From the NCBI RefSeq assembly GCF_000159355.1, contig NZ_GG670120.1:815099-879098 (forward strand): a DNA stretch of 64,000 bases, read 5' to 3'. The notes under the pieces are model-generated. The model saw nothing but the letters and a program-made list of their open reading frames with translations, did not search any database and was not told the origin of the DNA. Made by a program: the position numbers and the translations under genes. Shown piece after piece: positions 55,066-63,305 of the stretch. Every line of letters begins with the position of its first letter. The first letter of the stretch is position 1. The stretch is from Lactobacillus johnsonii ATCC 33200. Its GTDB lineage: Bacteria > Bacillota > Bacilli > Lactobacillales > Lactobacillaceae.

Positions 55066-55179
55066 ATGACTAAGTACACTGTTACATTATCTGAAGAAGA
55101 TTACCAAATGTTAAAAGATTGTCATTCAAAGAATCCTTCAATCATGAAGGCTTTAGAAGAAGCAAAAAAAGAAGATTAG
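55066..55179 (+). CDS. Small 37-aa protein
   Basis: Encodes MTKYTVTLSEEDYQMLKDCH and continues to LEEAKKED, 37 residues, charged and probably strand-helix. It is unrecognised. The opening pattern (T-V-T-L-S-E-E-D-Y) recalls the start of ribbon-helix-helix or CopG-like proteins, which is inference only. Support for reality: GAGG seven bases before ATG, an extended -10 promoter and a strong terminator eight bases after the stop. The unit is a complete monocistronic gene. Confidence 0.72.
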   Translation: MTKYTVTLSEEDYQMLKDCHSKNPSIMKALEEAKKED

Positions 55180-55187
55180 ACTAAACA

Positions 55188-55227
55188 AAAAAATCGTGAT
55201 TAGTTAATTGCTAATCATGATTTTTTA
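55188..55227 (+). terminator. Terminator of the 37-aa gene
   Basis: 13-bp stem AAATCGTGATTAG / CTAATCATGATTT with one wobble, 7-base loop, T-rich on plus. A-rich flank lets it serve the opposite strand too. Confidence 0.85.
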
Positions 55228-55228
55228 T

Positions 55229-55603
55229 TTATTTTTTGGACGCTCTTCGACTAAAAAGCAACATTCCAATTAAAATACCTATAATTAAGTCAATAATTAA
55301 TCGAATAACCATAAACATATCAAGAGTTGCCCAAATTATTCCAACCAGGATTCCTTTATACAGATACTCCCACTTAAACTTAAATTTAGGTTGATCTATA
55401 CTCAGCCAAACACCAGCTAAAATAAAACCTAAAAATAAGCTTATAACGATAAGAATTACAAACAGACTAATTACTCTAGCAGTTGGTAAGATGCGTAGGT
55501 TTGAAAAATCAGTTAGACTTTCAAAGCTAAAAAATAAAAGATAAGCAAATCATACTGTACTAAAAATTAATCCCAGTTTTATTAAGCGATTAATAGAAAA
55601 CAT
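55229..55603 (-). pseudogene. Small membrane protein gene interrupted by an in-frame TGA
   Basis: From MFSINRLIKLGLIFSTV the frame meets TGA at codon 18 (55550-55552). It then stays open for 106 further codons (FAYLLFFSF ... MLLFSRRASKK) to TAA. The product would be about 124 residues with three or four hydrophobic helices. Trp (TGG) at the TGA fits the context, so one substitution explains the break. No good internal start follows the stop. GGAGGG lies upstream, better spaced for a TTG at 55609. Family unknown. A sequencing error is the main alternative. Confidence 0.78.
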
Positions 55604-55612
55604 TTTCAATTT

Positions 55613-55792
55613 TTAAGCCCTCCATTCGCCGCCCTGACCATAAGTATGTTTATCAAGTTCATTAATAATTACATGAATATGTTCTTTTGGAGCACCAGTA
55701 TTCTTATGAATAGCTTCGGTAATATCTTTCATCATTTGAGTAAGTTGTTCATCACTTCTACCCTTAATTAGCTCTACATGTACAAATGGCAT
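55613..55792 (-). CDS. 4-oxalocrotonate tautomerase family enzyme
   Basis: A 59-aa tautomerase monomer. After Met removal, Pro1 of [20 protein letters not shown] is the catalytic base. The sequence [20 protein letters not shown] and the end [17 protein letters not shown] match the family, which forms hexamers. Substrate in lactobacilli is unknown; aromatic degradation is unlikely because no such genes are near. AAGGAGG binding site and an extended -10 promoter. The broken membrane gene follows immediately. Confidence 0.93.
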   Translation of the reverse strand: MPFVHVELIKGRSDEQLTQMMKDITEAIHKNTGAPKEHIHVIINELDKHTYGQGGEWRA

Positions 55793-55823
55793 TTAAAATT
55801 CCTCCTTTTTATCTTTAATCAAA

Positions 55824-55829
55824 ATTATA
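55824..55829 (-). promoter_or_regulatory. Extended -10 promoter of the tautomerase gene
   Basis: TATAAT preceded by TGT (TGnTATAAT) in the short gap between the ECF gene and the tautomerase gene, about 32 bases before its start. Confidence 0.55.
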
Positions 55830-55844
55830 ACAAATCTATTTTAA

Positions 55845-56402
55845 TTAAGCAGTCCTTCTTAAAATTCTTCTTGCACCATCACGGACTGCAAAGTATAAGA
55901 TTGGGGTACAAATTGCTGTCGAAATCGAATTGATGATCGTTGCCGGCAAACTAACAAAAGAGCTAACTAAAGCCACATTTAAACTAGTTCCTACCATTAA
56001 AGCTTCTACAATTGAGACACAGTAAGTAGTAAAAATTTTCGTAATTCCAGCAATAATTCCTAAAATAATAATATTTTTCTTACTATCTTGATAGTGCATC
56101 CCCTTATATACTGCCGTTAAAACACTTGCAACTACTACAACTTCGAGCATTGTTAACCACGATGTTGCAGCGTAACCATTAAGCAAATCAAAGCCGCCCA
56201 ATCCAATAATTCCAGCTAGCATTCCATTACGATAACCTAAATATAAAATTGCAACAGCCGTTAACGTATTACCAAAATGAATAAATGGACACCCTACTAA
56301 AGCAGGAACTGGGATTCTTAAAACCCAAACACCCAAATAAATTATTGCCGCAAATAATCCAGTTAAAATTATTGAAACTAATGAATTTTCTCTTGTGCGC
56401 AT
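55845..56402 (-). CDS. ECF transporter S component, probably vitamin B6
   Basis: A 185-aa integral membrane substrate-binding protein with about six helices. VGCPFIHFGNTLTAVAILYL and GIIGLGGFDLLNGYA are typical of ECF S components, which need the shared EcfAAT energising module encoded elsewhere. It starts three bases after a PdxK-like kinase gene, so pyridoxine or a related B6 vitamer is the best guess (PdxU-type). No riboswitch is visible. Confidence 0.85.
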   Translation of the reverse strand: MRTRENSLVSIILTGLFAAIIYLGVWVLRIPVPALVGCPFIHFGNTLTAVAILYLGYRNGMLAGIIGLGGFDLLNGYAATSWLTMLEVVVVASVLTAVYKGMHYQDSKKNIIILGIIAGITKIFTTYCVSIVEALMVGTSLNVALVSSFVSLPATIINSISTAICTPILYFAVRDGARRILRRTA

Positions 56403-56405
56403 TTA

Positions 56406-57236
56406 TTATTTCTTTCCTTCCACTTTGTTCATTAACCAAGATAGGGCACCTGCGTAGTTAGGTCCCAAGCGTTTATCTTGACTTGGATCAGTCTTTTCAA
56501 TCGCCAATTTAACAAAATTACCTGCTATTTGTGCACTTTCTTTTAATGAATACCCAGCTAAAAAAATCGCTAATAAGCTACTTGCAAACATATCTCCAGT
56601 GCCAAAAAATGAGCGAGTAATTTTTTCATTTTCGATTACGAAAATTTTACTATCATTTGCTAATCCAACCATCTTCACTTTATTTTCTAAGAAAATGCCA
56701 GTAATTACCAGACCATCTAACTTAAATTTTTCTTTTAACTCGACAGCAATTTCTTTAATTTCATTTATTGAAAAATTTCTATATTCCTTATTCAGTAACA
56801 GACATGCTTCAGTTAAATTGGGAGTTAAAATAGTTGCTTGCCTTGCAAGTTCGCGCATTTTTACTAAATATTCTATATCTAAGCCGCTATATAACTTTCC
56901 TGAATCTGCCATTGCTGGATCAAGCAATATTAAGTCAGTATTTCTAAAATCAGAAATATGCTCAATCCAAAAATCAATGGCATTTCTTCCCAAATAGCCT
57001 AAGTATAAATTTTTAAAAGTAATTTTTTCATCTTGCCAGTGAGCAACAATTTTACTCATTTCATTATTTAGCGCCAAAAAGGTATTATTACCAAAGCCAC
57101 CAGTATGAGTAGATAAAATTGCTGTTGGTAAAATATCTGGCTGATATCCACATGCTCCTAAAATTGGTAAGGCAACACTTAGAGAAACCTGGCCCAAGCA
57201 AGACAAATCTTGACTAATTAAAAATTTTTCCTTCAT
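56406..57236 (-). CDS. pdxK: Pyridoxine/pyridoxal/pyridoxamine kinase (PdxK/PdxY-like)
   Basis: A 276-aa ribokinase-superfamily kinase that traps imported B6 vitamers as phosphates. Motifs: SQDLSCLGQVSLSVALPIL, LDPAMADSGKLY, LTPNLTEACLLL and the catalytic FFGTGDMFASSLLA with GTGD. The ATG overlaps the stop of the preceding 153-aa gene (ATGA) and there is no good binding site, so translation seems coupled to it. Downstream ECF gene supports a B6 salvage role. Confidence 0.88.
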   Translation of the reverse strand: MKEKFLISQDLSCLGQVSLSVALPILGACGYQPDILPTAILSTHTGGFGNNTFLALNNEMSKIVAHWQDEKITFKNLYLGYLGRNAIDFWIEHISDFRNTDLILLDPAMADSGKLYSGLDIEYLVKMRELARQATILTPNLTEACLLLNKEYRNFSINEIKEIAVELKEKFKLDGLVITGIFLENKVKMVGLANDSKIFVIENEKITRSFFGTGDMFASSLLAIFLAGYSLKESAQIAGNFVKLAIEKTDPSQDKRLGPNYAGALSWLMNKVEGKK

Positions 57237-57694
57237 TTTATTTTTCTTTCTAACTTAAGTCGTTTTTTCTTAATAGCATATCGTTTTGAATTTAACTTAA
57301 CTTGTAGTAACTGATTATGCCAATATATTAAGGCTAATTTAATTGCTAAACGATTATACCAACAATAATCATGTTTTAAATAATTAAATGAATCTTTAAG
57401 ATCCAGTAAGTGCTCTGCTGTAACAAATTGATTTCGGCTCCAATGCCAGTCCGCTGCACTATTTTTTCGAATTCTAATTTTTTCAATCCGGCCAACCGTT
57501 AATCTTGCTCGTCCCCTAATATACTTACTCCGAGCTACAGTAATATAATTACCAATCATCGTTTTTTTCCAGAATTGATTATGTTTCTTTTCGATAAAAA
57601 GAGCTCGTCTTAATACTTTACTTAGACAATACCATTCTTTATTACCATTTGAGAGCTCAATTAAACACCAAATATATTCCTGTCTTTTTTGCAA
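57233..57694 (-). CDS. Uncharacterised basic 153-aa protein
   Basis: Not recognised. Strongly basic, rich in Lys, Arg, Trp and Tyr (RSKYIRGRARLTVGRIEKIR, then KRYAIKKKRLKLERKIK at the end), no membrane helix or Cys motif. Start is TTG with GAGG five bases upstream. It overlaps pdxK by four bases, so it belongs to the operon. Nucleic-acid binding is possible from charge alone, but no domain supports it. Confidence 0.7.
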   Translation of the reverse strand: MQKRQEYIWCLIELSNGNKEWYCLSKVLRRALFIEKKHNQFWKKTMIGNYITVARSKYIRGRARLTVGRIEKIRIRKNSAADWHWSRNQFVTAEHLLDLKDSFNYLKHDYCWYNRLAIKLALIYWHNQLLQVKLNSKRYAIKKKRLKLERKIK

Positions 57695-57714
57695 ATTTTC
57701 CTCAATTTTTTTAC

Positions 57715-58368
57715 TTAACTTAATTTTTCATATAAAGGAATTAAATCATTGATTCCTTCTATTATAAATTTTTCCATATTATCAACATTATCATGATCAC
57801 GAAAGGCAAACTTTCCTAGTAAAAAGCTACTTTTGATAGCCTCCTGATAAAATTGATTTTTCTTTTCATAATTGCTCAGATATTCTGCTAAAGCTAAATG
57901 ATTGCTGAATTCCATTTCATTTTTATCCCACAAATACCAGTTTGAAATATCTAAACTAGAACCCCACTTTGAAATATCAGTTAAAAGCGTATTGTATTCA
58001 CTCACAGCTCCCTGACGCTTGTCACTCTTATAATATTGAAACATCAAATAAACTTGTAATTGCTTCTTATCAAGCATGACGCCAATACAAGGATTGTAGT
58101 CTGCTAAGGAAGCTAAGCGATAACTGGCCCAAAAATGATCTCTTAAATTCCATCCATTAGTCCAGCTTTCAACATGAACTTTTGCAAATTTCCCTGTCGG
58201 TAGTTGTTCTGCCACATTTAATTGAACTGTTTTCCAAATTTGCCAGACACCTTTAAATTCTTGTTTAATTGTATCTATTTCTTCTGGTGTTTTATTAACT
58301 TTTAATTTTTTAAAAGAAAATTCTTCTTGGTCAAATATCTCATACATTTTATTAGTTAAAACTGTCAT
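57715..58368 (-). CDS. Uncharacterised 217-aa protein
   Basis: A soluble 217-aa protein with many aromatic residues (VWQIWKTVQLN, SWTNGWNLRDHFWASYRL). It has a faint resemblance to the HI_0552-like family, which has no proven function; treat as unknown. AGGAG binding site. Lies between the DUF2207 membrane protein and the basic 153-aa protein with short gaps, so it is part of the same transcript. Confidence 0.72.
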   Translation of the reverse strand: MTVLTNKMYEIFDQEEFSFKKLKVNKTPEEIDTIKQEFKGVWQIWKTVQLNVAEQLPTGKFAKVHVESWTNGWNLRDHFWASYRLASLADYNPCIGVMLDKKQLQVYLMFQYYKSDKRQGAVSEYNTLLTDISKWGSSLDISNWYLWDKNEMEFSNHLALAEYLSNYEKKNQFYQEAIKSSFLLGKFAFRDHDNVDNMEKFIIEGINDLIPLYEKLS

Positions 58369-58390
58369 TCTTTTCTCCTATAATCAATCT

Positions 58391-60187
58391 TTAAAAGGCA
58401 CCTCCTCCGCTGCCACCACCAAAGCCACCTGATGAACCGCCTGAAAATCCGCCAGATCCACCAGAAGCAGAAGAATTTAAGTTAGCACCTGAGTCAAAGC
58501 TAGAACTAAAGTTACTTGCAAAACCATCTTTCCCATAACTGTAAAAAGTACCCCAGAATAATAGATTTGTATCATCAATTTCATCTGCAAATTCTAGTTT
58601 CAATTGTTTTAATACTTTTTTAGATACACCAAGAGCAACGGCATATGGCATTATTTCTTCCCACAAGATCAGTTCTCCAATATCACGCATCTTGAAATTA
58701 CCAATTTCATCTAGCATTTTCTTAAATCCGCGAACTTGATTAGTTACTTCTGCTCCTCTTGCTGTATAAGCTGATAATTTCTTCTTATTATAAACAACTG
58801 CCAAAATTGCCAGTACTAATAAAATTGCAGCACATATAAATAAAGCAATATTTTCCTCATTCGAAAAGAAGGCGCTGAACATTGCAATACCACTCAAGAT
58901 TAGTAAAGTTACCATCAAAATCGAATTAGCGTGCTGTTTATGTTCAAGCTTTTCATCAAAAAATCCTGCTCTAGTTGCTTTCTGCATTTCTCGTTCTTGC
59001 CACTTATTGAACTTCTTTCCCAACTTAGAGGAGTGGTGTTTTTTAAGTTCGTATGTTGTAAAACTCTTGCCATCGCCTACTTTATCAAATAAGTAATTTA
59101 ACAAAGGTTTATTTTTTATTATATTTTTATCAATTAAAGAAATTTTATAGTACGTTCTTTTTCTTATCTTGATAGGATCAATTTTAATCTTTTTTTGGAC
59201 AGCCAATTCTATTAGAGATGCAGTTAAAGACCTAGAACTTGGCTCATCTCCTGTATCTAAAATTTCAGCCATTACCGGTGAAACTGATGGAATCTCATAA
59301 TTCCTAACCAGTTGCTTTTCTTTTTCCGGCTTAACTCCGGACTTTTTTAAAGTAAAACTTCTAATAATTGCTAATAAAGAAAGTAATCCAGATATTACCA
59401 AAGCACCTAAGCCTAGGATTCTGTTTCTTTGACGCCGTTCATTAGCTTGCCGTGCAAATCTTGCTTCTTGATCTAAAACATATTCTTTATGATTTTGATC
59501 TTTAATATTCTTATTTTGATTAGTTACCTCAACAGGAAACAGACTATGGACCTCAATTCCTTCATTTCCAGCCACATTAGAAGCTGTCATGATAATATTG
59601 CCTTTTTGCGGATTAACTGTAATTTGGCCAGACAAGTCTCCATGTGCCCAAGCTTTTAAGTCTTTAACTGGGCCCGGGAAGAAAATACCTACTCGTACAT
59701 TATCTAGGTCTGTATCCCATCCATCTCCGATAATCTTAAAATTAAGTTCAGCTGTATCTTTCCAGTTCGTGATTGCATTTGTAATTTCATAAGTATAAAT
59801 TACTGTAAATTTATATCCATCCCTTACGCTATGCCAAACTTTAAAACGATAGCCATGATCACTATGACTTAATTCATAAGTATTATTTTCATGAGTCGTA
59901 CTTGGTACTACCATTTGTGAATTTTTGTCAGCCAAAATTCTAACCTGCGGATTTTTTAATTCTTGATTATTGGCTAAATTTTGCTGATAGAAAATACCAT
60001 GAGCGTCATCATCAAATTTATAGGTTATCCTTCTCTCCATAGATAATGAACCATTTGGATTAACTCGGGCTGTCACATCAATATTTGTAATATCATAATT
60101 CACATCAGCCAAGGCTGGTTTAGTAAATACAATGACTGAAATTAAAAAAAGAATTATTTCAGTCATTACATAAAAAAATTTCTTCAT
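58391..60187 (-). CDS. DUF2207-domain membrane protein
   Basis: A 598-aa predicted envelope protein. Signal-like N-terminal helix (IILFLISVIVFTKPALADVN), a large extracellular beta-rich domain to about residue 255 (DUF2207), a membrane helix near 260-280 (GLGALVISGLLSLLAIIRS), a cytoplasmic part, two close helices near 420-465, and a Gly/Ser-rich tail (GGSGGFSGGSSGGFGGGSGG). This layout matches the YciQ-like family of unknown role. ATG with AGAGGA upstream was preferred to an in-frame TTG. First gene of a five-gene operon ending in the ECF gene. Confidence 0.88.
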   Translation of the reverse strand: MKKFFYVMTEIILFLISVIVFTKPALADVNYDITNIDVTARVNPNGSLSMERRITYKFDDDAHGIFYQQNLANNQELKNPQVRILADKNSQMVVPSTTHENNTYELSHSDHGYRFKVWHSVRDGYKFTVIYTYEITNAITNWKDTAELNFKIIGDGWDTDLDNVRVGIFFPGPVKDLKAWAHGDLSGQITVNPQKGNIIMTASNVAGNEGIEVHSLFPVEVTNQNKNIKDQNHKEYVLDQEARFARQANERRQRNRILGLGALVISGLLSLLAIIRSFTLKKSGVKPEKEKQLVRNYEIPSVSPVMAEILDTGDEPSSRSLTASLIELAVQKKIKIDPIKIRKRTYYKISLIDKNIIKNKPLLNYLFDKVGDGKSFTTYELKKHHSSKLGKKFNKWQEREMQKATRAGFFDEKLEHKQHANSILMVTLLILSGIAMFSAFFSNEENIALFICAAILLVLAILAVVYNKKKLSAYTARGAEVTNQVRGFKKMLDEIGNFKMRDIGELILWEEIMPYAVALGVSKKVLKQLKLEFADEIDDTNLLFWGTFYSYGKDGFASNFSSSFDSGANLNSSASGGSGGFSGGSSGGFGGGSGGGAF

Positions 60188-60242
60188 AAAATCCTCTAAC
60201 AAAAAAAGTGAGTTTTTGCTTAATTATAACTTAATACACTAA

Positions 60243-60272
60243 AAAAGCGCTAGATTTTATTCTAGCACTTTA
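60243..60272 (-). terminator. Terminator of the esterase gene
   Basis: Stem AAAGCGCTAGA / TCTAGCACTTT with one wobble and a 6-base loop; A/T runs on both sides. Located about 110 bases after the esterase stop. Confidence 0.7.
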
Positions 60273-60379
60273 ATAGCAATTTAAGCAGTAACTCTTTGTT
60301 GTTTATGAATGTATTAATAAGGCAACAACGATCCCAATATTTGAAATTATCGATAGCATCTCAACTATAGCCTTTTCTA

Positions 60380-61279
60380 CTACTCTTTTACAATATGTCT
60401 TCTAAAGAATGCTGCTTCTTCGTCATTAGCTTCTCTCGCTAACTCATCCTTTTGATTAATTAGAAAAACATGTGGTTTGGGATGCTTTTCATCACCCCAA
60501 GATTTTTGAATAACTTCTACGCCTTTAGCCCTTAAAAATCCATCTAATCGTACTGCACAATCATGAATAAAGTCTTTATTAGCTGTTGAAATGAAGGTAG
60601 GTAAAAAGTCTCCAGTAACATATTTTTCAACATCAATTAAGTCCTGATTCTTAGCACTCTTCATTACTTCTGGATCAAAGTAAGCCAAGGTAGCTCCCAT
60701 CATCATCCCTGGATCTTTCATAAAAGTAGCTGGTGAGTTTAAGGCAACTGCTCTGAACTTCAAATCAGGGAGGGTATAGCCAAATTTTTCTCGATATACC
60801 GGATTGGTCAAAATCGCCGTGTATTGTTCAGCCATTTGACCACCAGCAGAATCCCCAACTAAGAAAACATTGTTTTTATCAAGATTATATTCATCTGCAT
60901 GTTTTGCTACCCAGTGAATATATTCATTAACTTGATTTAGTTCTTCTGGAAATTTTACTTCTGGTCCCAACTTATAGTTAGGATTTATAAAAGCAAAGCC
61001 TCGTTTAGCCATTCCTAGTCCATAAAATTGATAGGTTTCTTTAGTACCGTAAACCCAACCACCTCCATGAATATTAATGATAACAGGAATTTTTCCTTCA
61101 ATATTTTTCGGTAAATATATATCTAATAAATTCCATTTAGGATCGTTACCATATTGAATATCATCTACACGCTTTATCTCTGGAAGATCATGAGGTAACC
61201 CACTATCTCTTTTATCATCGTTCTTCTTCCAGTCAATACGCATTTTTTCAACAGCTTCTAAAATATCTTGTTCTTTCAT
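60380..61279 (-). CDS. Alpha/beta hydrolase, HSL-type esterase
   Basis: A 299-aa cytoplasmic esterase or acetyl esterase. Oxyanion-hole motif HGGGWVYG, nucleophile elbow GDSAGGQMAEQ, and a C-terminal catalytic His in KHPKPHVFL with an acid probably in the preceding TANKDF segment. No signal peptide. Substrate unknown; lactobacilli have many paralogues with short-chain ester activity. Binding site is weak (AAGAG). Confidence 0.88.
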   Translation of the reverse strand: MKEQDILEAVEKMRIDWKKNDDKRDSGLPHDLPEIKRVDDIQYGNDPKWNLLDIYLPKNIEGKIPVIINIHGGGWVYGTKETYQFYGLGMAKRGFAFINPNYKLGPEVKFPEELNQVNEYIHWVAKHADEYNLDKNNVFLVGDSAGGQMAEQYTAILTNPVYREKFGYTLPDLKFRAVALNSPATFMKDPGMMMGATLAYFDPEVMKSAKNQDLIDVEKYVTGDFLPTFISTANKDFIHDCAVRLDGFLRAKGVEVIQKSWGDEKHPKPHVFLINQKDELAREANDEEAAFFRRHIVKE

Positions 61280-61358
61280 AATCTATTTCTCTTAATGATT
61301 TCGCTTTCATAATAATAAAAAATATATCAATCTTAATCATTAATTGGCGTAAATTACC

Positions 61359-61674
61359 CTATTTTGATCGTTTCTTTTTTATTTTGGATGCACTTTCACC
61401 ATACAATTTATCAAAGGCTCGATTCATCGTTCTAATACTCGAAAATCCATTATTGATTGCAATTTGGGTCAGATTATTCTTTAAATGTTTTAACTCATGA
61501 TAAGCGCGCTCAGCCCTGACATTATTAATATAGTTTTCTACTGTTAGTTCCATTTCTTTCTTAAAAAAACGTGCTAAGTATTCTTTAGAAATATTACATT
61601 TGATTAGCAATCATCGTTAAATTTAATTCGTCTTGATTAAGTAAATAGACGCCGGAAAAAGCAAATGTACACTC
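61359..61674 (-). pseudogene. AraC-family regulator remnant (frameshifted, N-terminus missing)
   Basis: The readable part begins ISKEYLARFFKKEMELTVEN and ends QIAINNGFSSIRTMNRAFDK plus LYGESASKIKKKRSK, the double-HTH DNA-binding end of an AraC/XylS regulator. Just upstream in another frame lies NQDELNLTMIANQM followed by TAA; deleting one base (61596) restores IANQM-NISKEYLARF, the normal first HTH. A stop closes the upstream frame near 61675 and no sensor domain of about 200 residues is present. An 83-aa product from TTG would lack half the first HTH. It is a decayed gene next to the esterase it may once have regulated. Confidence 0.85.
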
Positions 61675-61722
61675 TTAGGATGATCATTCAGCTTTCTTAC
61701 CCTACTTTTACTTAGTAAAAAG

Positions 61723-61759
61723 ACTTTCTTTCTGTAATTCAATAAGACAGAAGGAAAGT
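61723..61759. terminator. Bidirectional terminator after the cysteine peptidase gene
   Basis: 13-bp stem ACTTTCTTTCTGT / ACAGAAGGAAAGT with one wobble and an 11-base loop. T-runs on both sides. On the minus strand it ends the peptidase gene; nothing on plus needs it. Confidence 0.78.
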
Positions 61760-61828
61760 TTTTTATATTTTAAGCTTCTTTATTTAACATATACTTTTGC
61801 TAATCAAATCAAAGATAAGTTCAATTTA

Positions 61829-63145
61829 TTATAATCCAATATGTTCCCAAGGTTTTAAGTCAATAGCGGGAGCTTCCCAGAGTTTAACTAGATCCTCAGA
61901 TAAATACTCCTTATCAACAACTACATCATACACATATTCTTCAAACCACTTTTGGCTCATTTCGTAGAATCCTTTATGACCATACTTATCGCCCCAAGAA
62001 TTCTCTACTTTCCATTTGCGAATTTCGCCATTATCTTCATCTACACCGACTAAGGTCATATCGTGTGTTGCAGATCCTTCCCCAGTGGCTAAACGATCTG
62101 CTTTACTCATTTGAGTATCAACACTAAATAGATTATCCGTTTTGTATAATTCAGTATCAAGGAAACCAGTCTTACGTTCCATTTGTTTTAATACGTCGTT
62201 TCCAAAAATAACTGCTTTTCCATCTTTCAATTGGGCTGCAGCTGCTCTTGCTAACACTTCAATTGGTACATTTAGCCCCGTAATCGGAGTTCCACCAGCC
62301 ACATTATCGTATAAACCTTGGTGATAGCGTTTATTGTAATCATAATTAGGTGAATTTAATAAAACAACGTAATCATCCCAATTAAAGTCTTTTAAATATT
62401 TTTCAGCAAATTGACGTGGAGTTAAATCCTTTTCTAAATGATATTTCTTATCGTCGTCTCGGTACTCTAAATCAAATTTTTTAGGTGGCTCACCCAAAGC
62501 AACGGCTGCCATGCGGTAAACCTCATTTAAAAATTCTTTCTTAGCCTTTTCAGCTTCCTCGAGCTTACCTTCTTGAACTAATTTCCGAAGTACCAAAGCA
62601 TCTTTTCTTTCTTTACGAGCTAAAGAGTCAATTAGAGCACTGGTATTATTTGAAGTCGCATTTTCTGGCATCGCGTATGATGGAACAACACCGTATTTTT
62701 TAACTAGATTAATGGCCATTTGCCACAATCCTCCATCTTGGCCTGCAAAGTTGAACCAAGTTTCAACTTCCCGATCATCAATTGGTCTACCAGCTAGGCG
62801 AATCATACTATCGTAAAAAGCATTTGCTCTCTCAATCTTATCCCAAAAGAAATTATAAGCTTGTGAGAAAGTAAAATCCTTAACATGATACTTTTTGCCA
62901 AAATGATGACGCAAAACATTTAAAGTAGCAAATTCCCAACAACGTCCAGAATGTTTTTGATCAGTAACTCCACCGATATCTAATTCAGTTGAAAAAGTAT
63001 GATTTAATCGCTTTGAAACTTCATCGTTAAATGATGCCTCAAATAATCCACTTCGACGTGCAGCTCTAGAAGCAATTTTATTTTTATCATTTTTGTTAAA
63101 GTCTGCAGAAAAAGCTGCTAATTCTTGTTCAGATAAGGCGCCCAT
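61829..63145 (-). CDS. Bleomycin-hydrolase-type cysteine peptidase (PepC/PepE/PepG family)
   Basis: A 438-aa C1B cysteine peptidase. Catalytic Cys in QKHSGRCWEFATLNVLRH, His in SATHDMTLVG, Asn in WKVENSWGDKYGHKG. N-terminal hook and hexamer-forming segments are of normal length. The GRCWEFATLNVLR form and the length fit endopeptidases PepE/PepG slightly better than aminopeptidase PepC, but this needs an alignment. AAGGAG binding site. Monocistronic with its own promoter and terminator; probably degrades Opp-imported peptides. Confidence 0.92.
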   Translation of the reverse strand: MGALSEQELAAFSADFNKNDKNKIASRAARRSGLFEASFNDEVSKRLNHTFSTELDIGGVTDQKHSGRCWEFATLNVLRHHFGKKYHVKDFTFSQAYNFFWDKIERANAFYDSMIRLAGRPIDDREVETWFNFAGQDGGLWQMAINLVKKYGVVPSYAMPENATSNNTSALIDSLARKERKDALVLRKLVQEGKLEEAEKAKKEFLNEVYRMAAVALGEPPKKFDLEYRDDDKKYHLEKDLTPRQFAEKYLKDFNWDDYVVLLNSPNYDYNKRYHQGLYDNVAGGTPITGLNVPIEVLARAAAAQLKDGKAVIFGNDVLKQMERKTGFLDTELYKTDNLFSVDTQMSKADRLATGEGSATHDMTLVGVDEDNGEIRKWKVENSWGDKYGHKGFYEMSQKWFEEYVYDVVVDKEYLSEDLVKLWEAPAIDLKPWEHIGL

Positions 63146-63185
63146 TATATTTCTCCTTTTATCTTCATTAATTTAATTAATTTTA

Positions 63186-63213
63186 ATCTTACATTAATAT
63201 AGAAAATAAGCAA
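63186..63213 (-). promoter_or_regulatory. Promoter of the cysteine peptidase gene
   Basis: TTGCTT-N16-TAAGAT on the minus strand, about 40 bases before the start codon. Confidence 0.55.
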
Positions 63214-63223
63214 GTTTTATAAC

Positions 63224-63255
63224 AAAAAAGCTAAGTATTTGATCGAATACTTAGC
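63224..63255 (-). terminator. Terminator of the PNPOx-like gene
   Basis: Perfect 10-bp stem GCTAAGTATT / AATACTTAGC with a 6-base loop and six T on the minus strand. Confidence 0.85.
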
Positions 63256-63305
63256 CTATTTATTAAATAATTTAAAATGCAGACAGAAAAATATCTTTTC
63301 TATAA

